From: Helicobacter magdeburgensis
GTDB taxonomy: Bacteria; Campylobacterota; Campylobacteria; Campylobacterales; Helicobacteraceae
DNA: 64,000 nt
Reading direction: 5' to 3'
Assembly (NCBI RefSeq): GCF_000765825.2
Contig: NZ_JRPE02000009.1
Span: forward strand, 34,705 to 98,704
Positions 43,045 through 53,211 of the stretch are shown piece after piece. The notes below the pieces were generated by a model. That model did not search any database, was not told the DNA's origin, and was given only the letters and a program-made list of their open reading frames with translations. The translations under genes and the position numbers were made by a program. Positions within the stretch are counted from its first letter, which is position 1, and each line of letters starts with the position of its first letter.

Positions 43045-45690
43045 ATGAAAATAAATATTATTTATATAAAAGGATTTTTCTTCCCCTGTGCGATATGCTT
43101 TGTGAGTAATCTTAGCCTATACGCTACGCAAGATTCTAGCTCCACAGAGCAAAGCTCCCAGCACAGAAGTGTCAAATTTTCCACCTCTATCATCACTGCT
43201 ACACCCACTACGACAACCTACAAAAGCGGTTCAAAACTCAATAAAACTATGCTAGATTCTACGCCAAGTGGTAATGGCGATATAACTTCAATATTAAAAA
43301 TAATTCCTAATGTTCAGTTTGATAATGCTCAGCTCAAGTCCTCCACACCCGGCGAGATTGACCCAGCAAATATAAGCATTAGCGGTGGGCTTTTCTACCA
43401 AAATAACTTTCAGCTTGATGGCTTTAATATGAATAATGATTTAGATCCAAATGGCGGGGCTACAAATGGACCAAATGCGTTAAGAAGTGGGAGAAGTCAA
43501 GGTTTAGCGGTGGATACAAGCCTTCTAGAATCTATCCAAGTGCAAGATTCTAATATCTCGGCTGCTTATGGGGGATTTACCGGGGGAGTGGTGGAGGCAA
43601 ATGTGCGAAAGCCACGAGCTGATAAGGGCGGTTTGTTTGGGTGGCACGGAGGAGTGAGCTATCAATTTACGAGTAGCGATTTGACACAATACTTTATAGA
43701 TGAAAGCCAAGAGACAAACTTCATCACAAGCTCAAATGAAAACTATCAGCCAAATTTCACAAAGCATTTAATCCGTGCCAATCTTGAGGGCTATGCTACG
43801 CAGAATCTAGGCATTATCACAAGCTTTTCTACCACGCGGAGCTTTATCCCCCTTAAAGGTTATTCACTTGACATCGGCACAGAGGCAAATGCCACGAGAG
43901 AGCAACATCGCTACATTGATAACTACTATATTAAAACACATTATAATCCAAGCGAAAAGCTAACGCTTGAAGCAAGTCTCGCCTATATGCCTCAAGATAA
44001 TACCTACTACAATAACGTAGCAAAACATAGCTTTTATAGTATGAAAAGTGGGGGGATTCAAAGTGGGCTTAAAGCCCTCTATGATAGTAACATAGGGCTA
44101 TGGAGCAATACTTTGAGCTACTCTTTTATGCAGAACTCAAGGGAGAGTGAGAAAAACTACTTTATGTCGTGGTATTATTCACAAGGCGATAAGGACTGGG
44201 CAGGGACAAATAGCAGAAGTCCAAGGGCAAGTGAGGGCGGATATGGCGATATGGAGCAGATTCAAAATACACTCAATTATAAGTCAAATATGAACTTTGA
44301 ATCTTTGGATTTATGGAAAAGCGAGCATACGCTCAACATAGGCTTTGAGGCAAACTACACTCACGCTTATCGCAATCGTAAAAATCCCTACTATTCTTTT
44401 GGAAATCCTACTGAACTTAAAAACAAACCTTGTGGCACGGATAGTATGTTTGACTTTGCTACCTGCTCTAATACACAAACGCAAGGCGATGGTAAAACTC
44501 CAAACGCACCTTGGCAAGGACAATATTTTAATCAAGTTACAGAATCTAAGAGCGGTGAAATAGCCCTTGATAACCTTGCGTATGGAATCTATGCTGAAGA
44601 TTCTATTTTGCTTGACTTGGAGCAAATAGGCAAGATTCAAACACGGCTAGGATTGCGACTAGATGGCGATACCTATATGCAAAAGCACACCTTAGCTCCA
44701 CGATTTAGTCTTAACTACACTGCCCCTTGGGAAGAGTATAAAAGTGAGCTTATCTTTGGAGCAAATCGCTACTATGGACGGAATCTCTTAAGCTACCGCC
44801 TCTATGAGCTTGTAGCAAATAACACACAGAGTTACAGCAGAAATGATTCTCATTCCAGCTGGACTCCAACCACAACAACAGATGGCAAATCAAGCTATGA
44901 CTTTCAAAGGCTCAATGTCCCTTATAGCGATGAACTTATGGGAGGCATAATGCAGAATCTTGGGCTTTTTAATCTCAGTGCTAAATACATCTATCGCCAC
45001 GGACAAGATGAAGTAATGCAGAAAAGTATTAAGCAAAATAAAAGCTCCATAACCACTTGGACTAATGATGGGGAGAGCCAAAGCCATATCATTACCCTTA
45101 GCCTACAAAACACCAAGCCCTTAGAGATATATGGCGTGAAAAATCACATACTTTTTGCTTTTGATTATACAAAGGTAGCACGAAGCTACAATCTCTATTC
45201 TCCTGATGATGCTTATCTTAATAATGATGATATTATCTATGATGGTGTCCAAATCAAATATAAAGATCGTCCAGCAGAGAACTTCGCAAGACCCTTTACC
45301 TTGCGACTTTCTACAACACACACTTTTAAACTATGGAGGACAAGATGGCTTTTTAATAATTTCTTCCGCTATCGTGGCGGATATGATGCGATGGTGCTTT
45401 TAAATAAGGGAGCTGCAGGACATAATCCAAACTCAACTTTAAAGCAATATGGCAAAATGCACTTTGATGGAGCTTTTAGCTGGGATATGCGGCTAGGCTT
45501 TGAGATGAATGTATGGAGGGGTAATATTGTATTTGTGAATTTTGATATTTATAATATGCTAAATACTCGCAACAAAGCTGCCCTTAGCGGAACAAATGGT
45601 GCTATGATACCCGGTATCCCTTCAAGTGCATCTGTGGCGGTGTATGAGATAGGACGACAATTTTGGATTCAAGGGGGATATAAATTTTGA
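43045..45690 (+). CDS. TonB-dependent outer-membrane receptor with plug domain
   Basis: An 881-residue receptor: signal peptide to about residue 27, plug domain (LDSTPSGNGDITSILKIIPN, ISISGGLFYQNNFQLDGF, then LESIQVQDSNISAAYGGFTG) and a barrel of about 700 residues ending in F (WIQGGYKF). It lacks the N-terminal signalling extension of FecA-like proteins. It overlaps the di-haem peroxidase gene by four bases, which ties the two functions together. The ligand is unknown; iron or copper chelates are guesses from the partner enzyme and the Fur-like site. Confidence 0.9.
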   Translation: MKINIIYIKGFFFPCAICFVSNLSLYATQDSSSTEQSSQHRSVKFSTSIITATPTTTTYKSGSKLNKTMLDSTPSGNGDITSILKIIPNVQFDNAQLKSSTPGEIDPANISISGGLFYQNNFQLDGFNMNNDLDPNGGATNGPNALRSGRSQGLAVDTSLLESIQVQDSNISAAYGGFTGGVVEANVRKPRADKGGLFGWHGGVSYQFTSSDLTQYFIDESQETNFITSSNENYQPNFTKHLIRANLEGYATQNLGIITSFSTTRSFIPLKGYSLDIGTEANATREQHRYIDNYYIKTHYNPSEKLTLEASLAYMPQDNTYYNNVAKHSFYSMKSGGIQSGLKALYDSNIGLWSNTLSYSFMQNSRESEKNYFMSWYYSQGDKDWAGTNSRSPRASEGGYGDMEQIQNTLNYKSNMNFESLDLWKSEHTLNIGFEANYTHAYRNRKNPYYSFGNPTELKNKPCGTDSMFDFATCSNTQTQGDGKTPNAPWQGQYFNQVTESKSGEIALDNLAYGIYAEDSILLDLEQIGKIQTRLGLRLDGDTYMQKHTLAPRFSLNYTAPWEEYKSELIFGANRYYGRNLLSYRLYELVANNTQSYSRNDSHSSWTPTTTTDGKSSYDFQRLNVPYSDELMGGIMQNLGLFNLSAKYIYRHGQDEVMQKSIKQNKSSITTWTNDGESQSHIITLSLQNTKPLEIYGVKNHILFAFDYTKVARSYNLYSPDDAYLNNDDIIYDGVQIKYKDRPAENFARPFTLRLSTTHTFKLWRTRWLFNNFFRYRGGYDAMVLLNKGAAGHNPNSTLKQYGKMHFDGAFSWDMRLGFEMNVWRGNIVFVNFDIYNMLNTRNKAALSGTNGAMIPGIPSSASVAVYEIGRQFWIQGGYKF

Positions 45691-46820
45691 AAAACTTTTT
45701 ACATAATAGCAGACACAAGACAATCGCAATCGCAATCGTTTGTGTGCTTGGCATAAGCTCAGCCTATGCTATGCCAAAAAACATACAAGCTTTGCGAAAA
45801 ATGTATCTCTCTCCCAAATCTCAATGGCAAACGCCACAAGTAGATTCCAGCGTGTTATGGGAAGAGCTATCTGCCCTGCCAGATACACCGCCCTATCCAG
45901 AATCTAATCCCTATTCCTTAGCTAAAGCAAAGCTTGGGGAAAAGCTCTTTTTTGACCCTATCCTCTCTCAAAGCAAACAAATTGCCTGTGCCACTTGCCA
46001 CGATAAAGAGCTAGGGTTTGCTGATGGGCGGAGTGTAAGTTATGGACATAACCGCCAGCTAGGCAAACGCAACGCACCAAGCATTGTGATGTCGGCATTT
46101 GGAAAGGAAAAGTTTTGGGACGGGAGGGCAAAAGACTTAGAATCTCAAGCCCTTTTTCCCATAGCTGACCCAAAGGAGATGGCGTATTCCCCACAAAAAG
46201 CAGTCAAAAGATTGGCTAAAGATGCTGGTTATAAAGCGATGTTTAAAGAGGCTTTTGGAAGTGATGAGATTACCACGGAGCGTTTAGCCCAAGCTATCGC
46301 CACTTATGAGCGAACGCTTATGCCAAAAAATAGCCGCTTTGATAAATTTATGAAAGGGCAATCTCAAGCCCTAAGCGATAAGGAGGTGTGGGGGTTACAT
46401 CTCTTCCGCACCAAAGGTCGTTGTATGAACTGCCACTATGGAGCGAGTTTTAGTGATGATGGCTTTCATAATCTTGGACTTACTTATTATGGAAGAAAAT
46501 ATGAAGATTTGGGCTATTACCACACTACGGGCAACACAGAGGATATAGGCAAGTTTAAAACGCCAAGCCTTAGAAATGTAGTAAAAACAGCACCCTATAT
46601 GCACAATGGGCTTTTTCCACATCTGCGTGGAGTGCTGAATGCCTACAATGGAGGAATGTTCCACCCAAAGCCAACACAAAATACAAAAGCAAATACAGGG
46701 GAAACAAAAGATAAAGTAAGGGAAAATCTCCCCTACCCCAAGACAGATTCACTTCTCAAGCCACTAGGCTTAAGTAGCGATGAGATTGAAGCACTTGAAG
46801 CATTTCTAAAAACGCTCTAG
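45687..46820 (+). CDS. Di-haem cytochrome c peroxidase/MauG-family protein
   Basis: A 377-residue periplasmic protein: signal peptide to about residue 28, first haem site C101-A-T-C-H105 with KELGFADGR, second C246-M-N-C-H250 with [10 protein letters not shown], and [19 protein letters not shown] near the C-terminus, a family hallmark. Classical members reduce hydrogen peroxide; MauG- and MbnH-type members oxidise protein tryptophans, often in metal-acquisition loci. Its ATG lies within the stop overlap of the TonB receptor gene, and this coupling is unlike a housekeeping peroxidase. The stop overlaps the convergent chemoreceptor gene end by four bases. Confidence 0.9.
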   Translation: MKNFLHNSRHKTIAIAIVCVLGISSAYAMPKNIQALRKMYLSPKSQWQTPQVDSSVLWEELSALPDTPPYPESNPYSLAKAKLGEKLFFDPILSQSKQIACATCHDKELGFADGRSVSYGHNRQLGKRNAPSIVMSAFGKEKFWDGRAKDLESQALFPIADPKEMAYSPQKAVKRLAKDAGYKAMFKEAFGSDEITTERLAQAIATYERTLMPKNSRFDKFMKGQSQALSDKEVWGLHLFRTKGRCMNCHYGASFSDDGFHNLGLTYYGRKYEDLGYYHTTGNTEDIGKFKTPSLRNVVKTAPYMHNGLFPHLRGVLNAYNGGMFHPKPTQNTKANTGETKDKVRENLPYPKTDSLLKPLGLSSDEIEALEAFLKTL

Positions 46821-48196
46821 TTTTTGCTTAAGCTTTCAAGCAATGCCTCTGAAGCCTGCTCCAAACTGCTCACACTTTGAATAATCTCCGTAGAATTGCC
46901 CTGCGTAATTTCTTCACCAATAAATGAAGTTGCCTTGGCAGAATCTGTAGAAAGTCTTTGGGCTATCTCATCTGCCCTGCTTTGTGGTAAAAGTGTATGA
47001 ATCACACTTTGTGTATCTTCATTATCAAGCAAACGAGAGATAGGATTAAGCGAGGCAAGATTCTCATTCTTTTCTTGCGTATTAAGACAGAGATAAAGAT
47101 TTGATTTAAACAAAATATGATCAAGCTTTGTTACAGATAACACCAATTGCTTATAGAGCTGGGCAAATATCTCATCTAAAGACGCACTATTAGCCTCCAT
47201 TTTGTCAAACACCTCATTAAATGTATGGAGCTTAGATTCAGACACAGAAGCAATTTTACTTACCTCATCACCACCCTCTTCAATACTCCCTACTTCTTGT
47301 TGCATACTTTGGATAGAGATGGAAATCTCATTTGTAGCTTTTTGCGTATTTTCAGCAAGTTTTCTTACCTCATCAGCAACAACCGCAAAGCCTCTTCCGT
47401 GTTCTCCAGCACGAGCAGCTTCAATAGCAGCATTCAATGCTAAAAGATTAGTTTGATTAGCTATATCATCAATAAGTGCGACAATATTACCAATATCGCG
47501 TGATTTTTCAGCAAGACTTTGGATAGATTGATTATTTCTCTCAATCAATGAAAGCAACTCGCTAATAGATTCTGTCAAATTACTCACATCTTCGCGACTT
47601 TCAATTGACGCATCGCGGATATCGCGGATATTTAAATCCACCTTCTTCATATAAACAATATCGTCATTCAGTGTATTTGCTATGCTATCAAGATTTGCAT
47701 TTTGACTTTTTAGACTAAGATTCATCAAATTTTTAGACAATGCGTTGCGAATAGAATCTTTAGCATTTTCTTCAATCGCACTTAGAGCCTTATTAATCCC
47801 CGCGATATTTTGTGCTAATGTGCCATTAAGACCACCAGCAAAGCCTTTGCGATAATATCGCCCTTCTTGCGAACTTTCAATAGAGCTTTTCACTTCACGC
47901 AAAAAAGCTTCCAGATGATCAGCAAAATCATTTAAATGCTCACAAATCTCTACAACAGCACCGCTTCCTTTAATATGTGTAATGCGTGAATCAAACTTAC
48001 CTAAAGCATACTCTTTTGTCGTATGAGCCAAAGTTTTGAAAAGTCGCTCATCGTGCCTTGCCATATAGAATCTCACACACACAATTCCAGCAAGGAGTGC
48101 AAAAATAAGACTTGCTAAACTAAATCCATTACAATAACCATCAACACCAATGCCCACCAAAAGAAGCAATAAGGAAACAATATCAATCTTACTCAT
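46817..48196 (-). CDS. Methyl-accepting chemotaxis protein, CetA/Aer-signalling type
   Basis: A 459-residue transducer with two closely spaced membrane helices at about 6-45 and no periplasmic sensor domain. A HAMP-like region follows ([20 protein letters not shown]). The signalling tip is canonical: [20 protein letters not shown] followed by [19 protein letters not shown]. The C-terminus has [16 protein letters not shown], resembling the first half of a zinc-binding CZB domain, but the later H-x-x-C motif is absent. It follows a PAS-only gene by 9 bases, like the CetA/CetB pair of C. jejuni, which together act as a split Aer energy-taxis receptor. Confidence 0.85.
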   Translation of the reverse strand: MSKIDIVSLLLLLVGIGVDGYCNGFSLASLIFALLAGIVCVRFYMARHDERLFKTLAHTTKEYALGKFDSRITHIKGSGAVVEICEHLNDFADHLEAFLREVKSSIESSQEGRYYRKGFAGGLNGTLAQNIAGINKALSAIEENAKDSIRNALSKNLMNLSLKSQNANLDSIANTLNDDIVYMKKVDLNIRDIRDASIESREDVSNLTESISELLSLIERNNQSIQSLAEKSRDIGNIVALIDDIANQTNLLALNAAIEAARAGEHGRGFAVVADEVRKLAENTQKATNEISISIQSMQQEVGSIEEGGDEVSKIASVSESKLHTFNEVFDKMEANSASLDEIFAQLYKQLVLSVTKLDHILFKSNLYLCLNTQEKNENLASLNPISRLLDNEDTQSVIHTLLPQSRADEIAQRLSTDSAKATSFIGEEITQGNSTEIIQSVSSLEQASEALLESLSKN

Positions 48197-48205
48197 AATC
48201 CCCCC

Positions 48206-48703
48206 CTACGCTTTATCTTGCATTGTCAAAATCAGCTGATTGTAATTCATCTTGCTTTCATCTAAAATCTTATGAAGCACGGCTAAACTCGCCTCCATAG
48301 ATTGAGATTCTGCATTTTTCATCTCTCTATATACTTCAGCGATTTTTTCAACCGCCTTTGCATTTGGCTTCCGTCGCACAGAATAATACCCCACAATTTG
48401 ATTATTTGTATCAAACGATGGGGTAACATTAGCAAACACCCAATAATGTCCGCCACTTTTAGTTTTATTTTTCACAAAAGCAAAGATTTCCTCTCCCCTT
48501 TGCACATAATCCCACAAAAGCTTAAAAACCGCTCTAGGCATATCGCTATGTCGCACAATACTATGAGGTTTGCCAAAAATCTCTTCTTCTTTATAGCCGC
48601 TGTATTGGATAAAATCCTTATTACAATACACGACCTTGCCTTTTAAATCTGTCTTGGAAGTTATCAATGTAGAACTGCTCAGTTCCTTACCTAAATCAAT
48701 CAT
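48206..48703 (-). CDS. PAS-domain redox sensor, CetB/Aer-type
   Basis: A 165-residue cytoplasmic protein with an Aer-type PAS domain: VVYCNKDFIQYSGYKEEEIF, then PHSIVRHSDMPRAVFKLLWD, and HYWVFANVTPSFDTNNQIVG. These segments line the FAD pocket in Aer. A helical tail of about 45 residues follows. Being encoded just before a transducer with no sensor domain argues that the two make one receptor. Confidence 0.85.
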   Translation of the reverse strand: MIDLGKELSSSTLITSKTDLKGKVVYCNKDFIQYSGYKEEEIFGKPHSIVRHSDMPRAVFKLLWDYVQRGEEIFAFVKNKTKSGGHYWVFANVTPSFDTNNQIVGYYSVRRKPNAKAVEKIAEVYREMKNAESQSMEASLAVLHKILDESKMNYNQLILTMQDKA

Positions 48704-48756
48704 TCCCTATCCTTGAAATTGCTATGTTATATATCTATTGAAATAAGGGTGGTATC

Positions 48757-48783
48757 TTGCAGAATCTACAAAAGATTCTGCAA
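48757..48783 (-). terminator. Perfect 11-bp hairpin after the second metQ
   Basis: TTGCAGAATCT pairs perfectly with AGATTCTGCAA around ACAAA, 4 bases past the metQ stop on the minus strand. The arms are an inverted AGAATCT pair. There is no T-run on the minus strand. Confidence 0.5.
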
Positions 48784-48787
48784 TGTT

Positions 48788-49609
48788 CTAAAATGCGGGA
48801 ACTATTTCCCCTTTGTATTGTGTTTGGATAAAATCCTTTACCTTTTGACTTTGCAGTGCATTTTTAAGCTTTTGCAATGCCTCATCATTCACCCTAGATT
48901 CCTGCACGACAAGGATATTGGCATAAGGAGATTCTTTGCCCTCTAGCACCAACGCATCGCCGCTTTTAAGCCCAGCTTGCAACGCGTAGTTGCCATTGAT
49001 TACAGCGGCATCAACATCATCAAGTGTGCGAGGCAAGAGTGCAGCCTCAACGGGCTTAATTTTAATATCTTTAGCATTTTCCACAATATCAAGTTCTGTT
49101 GAAGTGAGATTGCTAGAATCTTTAAGCTTAATCAAACCCTTTGCCTCAAGCAACAATAATGCTCTGCCACCATTGCTTGGATCATTTGGAATAGCTATAC
49201 TAGCCCCTTGCGGCAATTCATCAAGGCTTTTTATCTTAGTAGAATACACTCCAAGTGGCTCAAGGTGGATTGCTGCAATAGATTCTAGTTTTAAGCCCTT
49301 ATCTGCTTTAAGGGCATCTAAAAATGGCTTGTGCTGATGAAAATTCGCATCAAGCGAACCATCATTAAGACTAATATTAGGCAAAACATAATCTGTAAAA
49401 GATACCACTTGCAGGTCAATGCCCTGCTCTGCCAAATCAGGCTTTACAAACTCCAAAATCTCCGCGTGTGGCACAGGCGTAGCACCGACTTTTAGCACGA
49501 CTTTTTCCTGCTCTTGTGTCTTTTTAGAATCTGTTCCCTTATCCTTATCATCGCCACAGCCAACAAAGGCTAAACCTGCTACAAAAACTAAAGCAAGTAA
49601 CTTTTTCAT
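48788..49609 (-). CDS. metQ: Methionine-binding lipoprotein MetQ (second copy)
   Basis: A 273-residue substrate-binding lipoprotein of the methionine ABC importer (NLPA family). The lipobox LAFVGC precedes GDDKDKG. VLKVGATPVPHAEILEFVKP, NISLNDGSLDANFHQHKPFL and AIPNDPSNGGRALLLLEAKG are family signatures. It is the last gene of metN-metI-metQ-metQ and differs clearly from its neighbour, so it probably has distinct ligand preference (L- or D-methionine, or a related compound). Confidence 0.93.
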   Translation of the reverse strand: MKKLLALVFVAGLAFVGCGDDKDKGTDSKKTQEQEKVVLKVGATPVPHAEILEFVKPDLAEQGIDLQVVSFTDYVLPNISLNDGSLDANFHQHKPFLDALKADKGLKLESIAAIHLEPLGVYSTKIKSLDELPQGASIAIPNDPSNGGRALLLLEAKGLIKLKDSSNLTSTELDIVENAKDIKIKPVEAALLPRTLDDVDAAVINGNYALQAGLKSGDALVLEGKESPYANILVVQESRVNDEALQKLKNALQSQKVKDFIQTQYKGEIVPAF

Positions 49610-49650
49610 TTTTTCTCCTTTTCTTAAAGTTTTAGAATCTTAAGATTCAC

Positions 49651-50478
49651 CTATTGTGCTTCACTCACGGGGATAATCTCGCCCTTATATTTTGAAAGGA
49701 TAAACTCACGCGTTTCCTTGCTCAAAAGCGCTTCTTTGAGTTTAGCTATACGCTCATCTTCCTTGTTATCTTCCCTTGCCACAAGCACATTCACATACGC
49801 ACTCTTATCATTTTCGTGGAAAATGGCAGATTTTAAGCTCATTTTTGCCTGCAAAGCATAATTTGCATTAATCACCGCACCATCAACGCTATCAAGCACT
49901 AGTGGCAAAGACGCTGCCTCCATAGGCTTAAACACGATTTTTTTAGGATTTTCTATGACATCAAGCTCGGTTGTATTGAGATTGCTAGGATCTTTGATTT
50001 TTATCACACCATTATCGTGGAGCAAAATAAATGCCCTTGCCATATTTGACGCATCGCCGGGAATGGCAATACTCGCCCCTTGTGGAATCTCATCAACACT
50101 TTTTATCTTTTGTGAATAAAAGCCCAAAGGCACAACATACACAGGTGCAATTGCTGTAAGCTTATAGCCTTTTTCTTCATTAGTCTTATCCATAAAGGGC
50201 TTATGCTGATACAAGTTTGCATCACTGCTTCCCTCTGCCAAAGAAGTATTAGGCACAACATAATCAGTAAAGTTTTGAATCTGAATCTCCACGCCCTTTG
50301 CTTGAAGTTGCGGTTTAATAAACTCCAAAATCTCCGCAGCTGGCACAGGTGTCGCCCCTACTCTCAAGGGAGCAGACTTACTCACTTCATCTTTGCTTGA
50401 TTGAGCCTTTTCATCTCCACAAGCTACAAATCCTACACTTAAGGCCATCACAAAAGCCAAGCTCACAATTTTTTTCAT
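49651..50478 (-). CDS. metQ: Methionine-binding lipoprotein MetQ (first copy)
   Basis: A 275-residue MetQ/NLPA lipoprotein: lipobox V-G-F-V-A-C, then GDEKAQSSKDE. PLRVGATPVPAAEILEFIKP, DANLYQHKPFMDK and ASIAIPGDASNMARAFILL are visible. It is separated from the second copy by 41 bases and from metI by 36 bases. The two copies align throughout and look like a tandem duplication that has diverged. Confidence 0.93.
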   Translation of the reverse strand: MKKIVSLAFVMALSVGFVACGDEKAQSSKDEVSKSAPLRVGATPVPAAEILEFIKPQLQAKGVEIQIQNFTDYVVPNTSLAEGSSDANLYQHKPFMDKTNEEKGYKLTAIAPVYVVPLGFYSQKIKSVDEIPQGASIAIPGDASNMARAFILLHDNGVIKIKDPSNLNTTELDVIENPKKIVFKPMEAASLPLVLDSVDGAVINANYALQAKMSLKSAIFHENDKSAYVNVLVAREDNKEDERIAKLKEALLSKETREFILSKYKGEIIPVSEAQ

Positions 50479-50514
50479 TCACTATCTCCTTTTTATGGTT
50501 TAAATGTCTATATT

Positions 50515-51225
50515 CTAACGATATTGACGCAAACGCTTGACAAACAAGTCGCCACTTGATTGAATGCATTGCACCATAACGATGATACATATAACCGCAT
50601 AGGTCAAAACATCAGGCTTAAAAGACTGAAAGCCAATGCGATAGGCTAAATCCCCTAGCCCACCAGCCCCCACAACACCAGCCATTGCAGAAAAGCCAAC
50701 AAGGCTAACTGAAGTAATTGTGATAGCATTAATAATGGAGGGTAAAGATTCAGAAATCATCATAAAAATCACCACTTTCTTACTTGCTCCCATACTTATT
50801 GTAGCTTCCACTAGCCCCTTATCCACCTCATCAAACGCCCCTTCAAAAAGCCGTGCGATAAATGGGGTGGCAGCTATCACAAGAGGGATAATCGCCGCCG
50901 TGCTACCAATGCTCGTGCCGATAAGGAGTTTTGAAAGTGGCAACAGCAAAAAGATAAGCACGATAAAAGGAAAGGAACGCACCACATTGACAATCGCACT
51001 TAAGATTCTATATAAACTTGGAGTTGCCATAATGCCAGAAGGCTTAATCACACTTAAAAATACCCCTAAAGGCAGTCCAAAAATCACAGCAAAGAATGTA
51101 GAGAAAAGCACCATATAGAGTGTTTCACAACACGATTTAGCAAGGCTAAAGGCAATAGGATCTGTAAAAACATTTCCCAAAAATACCAAAAAATGCTTTT
51201 CCCACATATTCAAAAAATCAAGCAT
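50515..51225 (-). CDS. metI: Methionine ABC transporter permease
   Basis: A 236-residue permease with five to six membrane helices. The cytoplasmic EAA-like loop reads EATISMGASKKVVIFMMISE. GVVGAGGLGDLAYRIGFQSF is a MetI signature. The start overlaps the metN stop by 8 bases. Confidence 0.95.
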   Translation of the reverse strand: MLDFLNMWEKHFLVFLGNVFTDPIAFSLAKSCCETLYMVLFSTFFAVIFGLPLGVFLSVIKPSGIMATPSLYRILSAIVNVVRSFPFIVLIFLLLPLSKLLIGTSIGSTAAIIPLVIAATPFIARLFEGAFDEVDKGLVEATISMGASKKVVIFMMISESLPSIINAITITSVSLVGFSAMAGVVGAGGLGDLAYRIGFQSFKPDVLTYAVICIIVMVQCIQSSGDLFVKRLRQYR

Positions 51226-52246
51226 TGCCTCTCTCCTTTTGTAAATCTGCTAAAGATTCTATACTCACGCCTTGCTCTTGTAGCCATTTGAGCGAATCTT
51301 GCAGGACAGAATCTTGTGCGATAAATTTTAACACCAAATGCCCAACTTCCCCCGTGGCAAGCTCATCAATGTTGCCACTTAAAATATTCACATCAATATC
51401 AAACTTTCTTACCATTTGGCTAATAAGCGGTGATTGCGCATAAGGTCCTGTGAAGACAATTTTATACACATTGTCTTTATTTTGCAAATGCGAAATAACA
51501 CGCTCTTCATCTTGGGGCAAAAACGAAATCAGCTCTTTTGTAATGGGGTGTTTTGGCGAAGCAAATACAGAATCTACGCTGCCCCGCTCCACAATCTCAC
51601 CACCACTCACCACACACATCTTATTGCAAATCTCCCGCACCACTTCAATTTGATGTGTGATAAGCACCACACTTAAGCCCAGCTTTTGCTGTATATCACG
51701 CAAAAGGGAGAGAATGGACTTTGTTGTTTTTGTATCAAGTGCGGAAGTTGCCTCATCGCATAAAAGCACCTTTGGGTGATTAGCCAATGCCCTAGCAATC
51801 GCCACTCTCTGCTTTTGCCCTCCACTGAGCTGACTAGGATAGAATCCTGCTCTATCGCTTAATCCCACAAGCTCTAATAGCTCATTCACACGCGGCTTAA
51901 TCTCACTACTTTTCCACTTAGCGATACGCAAGGCAAAGGCGACATTATCAAAGACATTTTTCGCACTCAAAAGATTAAAATGCTGAAAAATCATACCGAT
52001 TTTTTGACGCTCCTTTTGCAATGCCTTTTCCCTAAGGTTTAAGAGATTCACACCATCAATATGAATCTCTCCACTTGTTGGCTCTTCAAGGCGATTGATA
52101 ATGCGAATAAGAGTGCTTTTTCCCGCACCAGAATAGCCGATAATCCCCATAATATCGCCCTTTTCCACACTCAAATCTATATTTTTAAGTGCTACAAAGC
52201 CATTAGGATAAGTCTTATTAATGCCACGCAGCTTTATCACATACAC
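51218..52246 (-). CDS. metN: Methionine ABC transporter ATP-binding protein
   Basis: A 342-residue ATPase: Walker A GYSGAGKST at about residues 38-46, signature LSGGQKQRVAIARAL, Walker B VLLCDEATSALD, and a C-terminal NIL regulatory domain (VYKIVFTGPYAQSPLISQM onward), which binds methionine and causes trans-inhibition in E. coli MetN. AAGGAG precedes ATG. It heads the metNIQQ operon; no S-box riboswitch is visible upstream. Confidence 0.95.
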   Translation of the reverse strand: MYVIKLRGINKTYPNGFVALKNIDLSVEKGDIMGIIGYSGAGKSTLIRIINRLEEPTSGEIHIDGVNLLNLREKALQKERQKIGMIFQHFNLLSAKNVFDNVAFALRIAKWKSSEIKPRVNELLELVGLSDRAGFYPSQLSGGQKQRVAIARALANHPKVLLCDEATSALDTKTTKSILSLLRDIQQKLGLSVVLITHQIEVVREICNKMCVVSGGEIVERGSVDSVFASPKHPITKELISFLPQDEERVISHLQNKDNVYKIVFTGPYAQSPLISQMVRKFDIDVNILSGNIDELATGEVGHLVLKFIAQDSVLQDSLKWLQEQGVSIESLADLQKERGNA

Positions 52247-52401
52247 TCCTTGTGTTATCTCATAAAGGCGGTATTATATCACTTTTTTTTAAAAATACAA
52301 TATGTAATTAAAAATTTATGTTTAAATTTCTTAAGAATGTTTGACCTTAGAATCTCACAAACCATCAAGTCAAATTGATACTTATCTCTCTTTGCTTTAT
52401 C

Positions 52402-53211
52402 TCAAAAAGTGTGTTTGAGAATTTGCGGAATGCTTTTAGGTGTTTTTGAATCTCCCAGCAGGGCTTGTTCTTTTAAAAATGTATGCAGACTCTTGTATTC
52501 TTCTTTTGTAAAATATCGCTTTTTGCCACAAGGAAGCGCATTAAGATTCACAAAGCCATAAGCTATACGGCGTAAGTCTAGCACTTCTCTGCCAAATGCT
52601 CCAAAAAACCGCCTTAACTCTCTATTTTTTCCCTCTGTTATACTTACTTTGAGCTTGGAGTATTTCTTATCATTTTTAAGAATCTCATAGTGTGTAAATG
52701 GGGCAAACTCCATTGCCACAATGCTACTTTTACTATGCCCTCCAGCCCTTGCATTCTCACTTACCAAGCCCTTTTCCATAGCCTCTATGATTTCTTTTGT
52801 AATCTCACCATTAATTTTTACAAGATAGGTCCGCTCTAAATGAGATTCCATTAACGCCTTAGCAACAGGTGTGCTATCAGTCAAAATAAGTAGCCCCTCA
52901 CTTGCAAAGTCTAATCGCCCTACATACATAAAATGCTTAAAGCGACCTTCAAGACTATCATAAATCACCTTTCGCCCACGATCATCGCTTTTACTCACAA
53001 GCTCGCCTTTTTGCTTATGATAGACAATGCAAGTAAATTGCTCCTTTGGCACAATTCTTTTACCATCTATAAAAACACTCATACCCTCTTGTAATACACT
53101 TTGCAAACTCGCCTTGCTTTTTTCAATATTTACTCGCCCAGATTCTATGAGCTTATCCGCCTCTCTGCGAGAATATTTTGTGTGATGAGCGATATATTGA
53201 TTAAGACGCAT
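52402..53211 (-). CDS. RsuA/RluB-family rRNA pseudouridine synthase
   Basis: A 269-residue protein with an N-terminal S4 RNA-binding domain (MRLNQYIAHHTKYSRREADK) and an RsuA/RluB catalytic domain. The conserved active-site segment VGRLDFASEGLLILTDS contains the catalytic aspartate, and EGKNRELRRFFGAFGREVLD is a further hallmark. It most likely modifies 23S rRNA (RluB-like). Its ATG shares one base with the stop of the Sel1-repeat gene. Confidence 0.9.
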   Translation of the reverse strand: MRLNQYIAHHTKYSRREADKLIESGRVNIEKSKASLQSVLQEGMSVFIDGKRIVPKEQFTCIVYHKQKGELVSKSDDRGRKVIYDSLEGRFKHFMYVGRLDFASEGLLILTDSTPVAKALMESHLERTYLVKINGEITKEIIEAMEKGLVSENARAGGHSKSSIVAMEFAPFTHYEILKNDKKYSKLKVSITEGKNRELRRFFGAFGREVLDLRRIAYGFVNLNALPCGKKRYFTKEEYKSLHTFLKEQALLGDSKTPKSIPQILKHTF

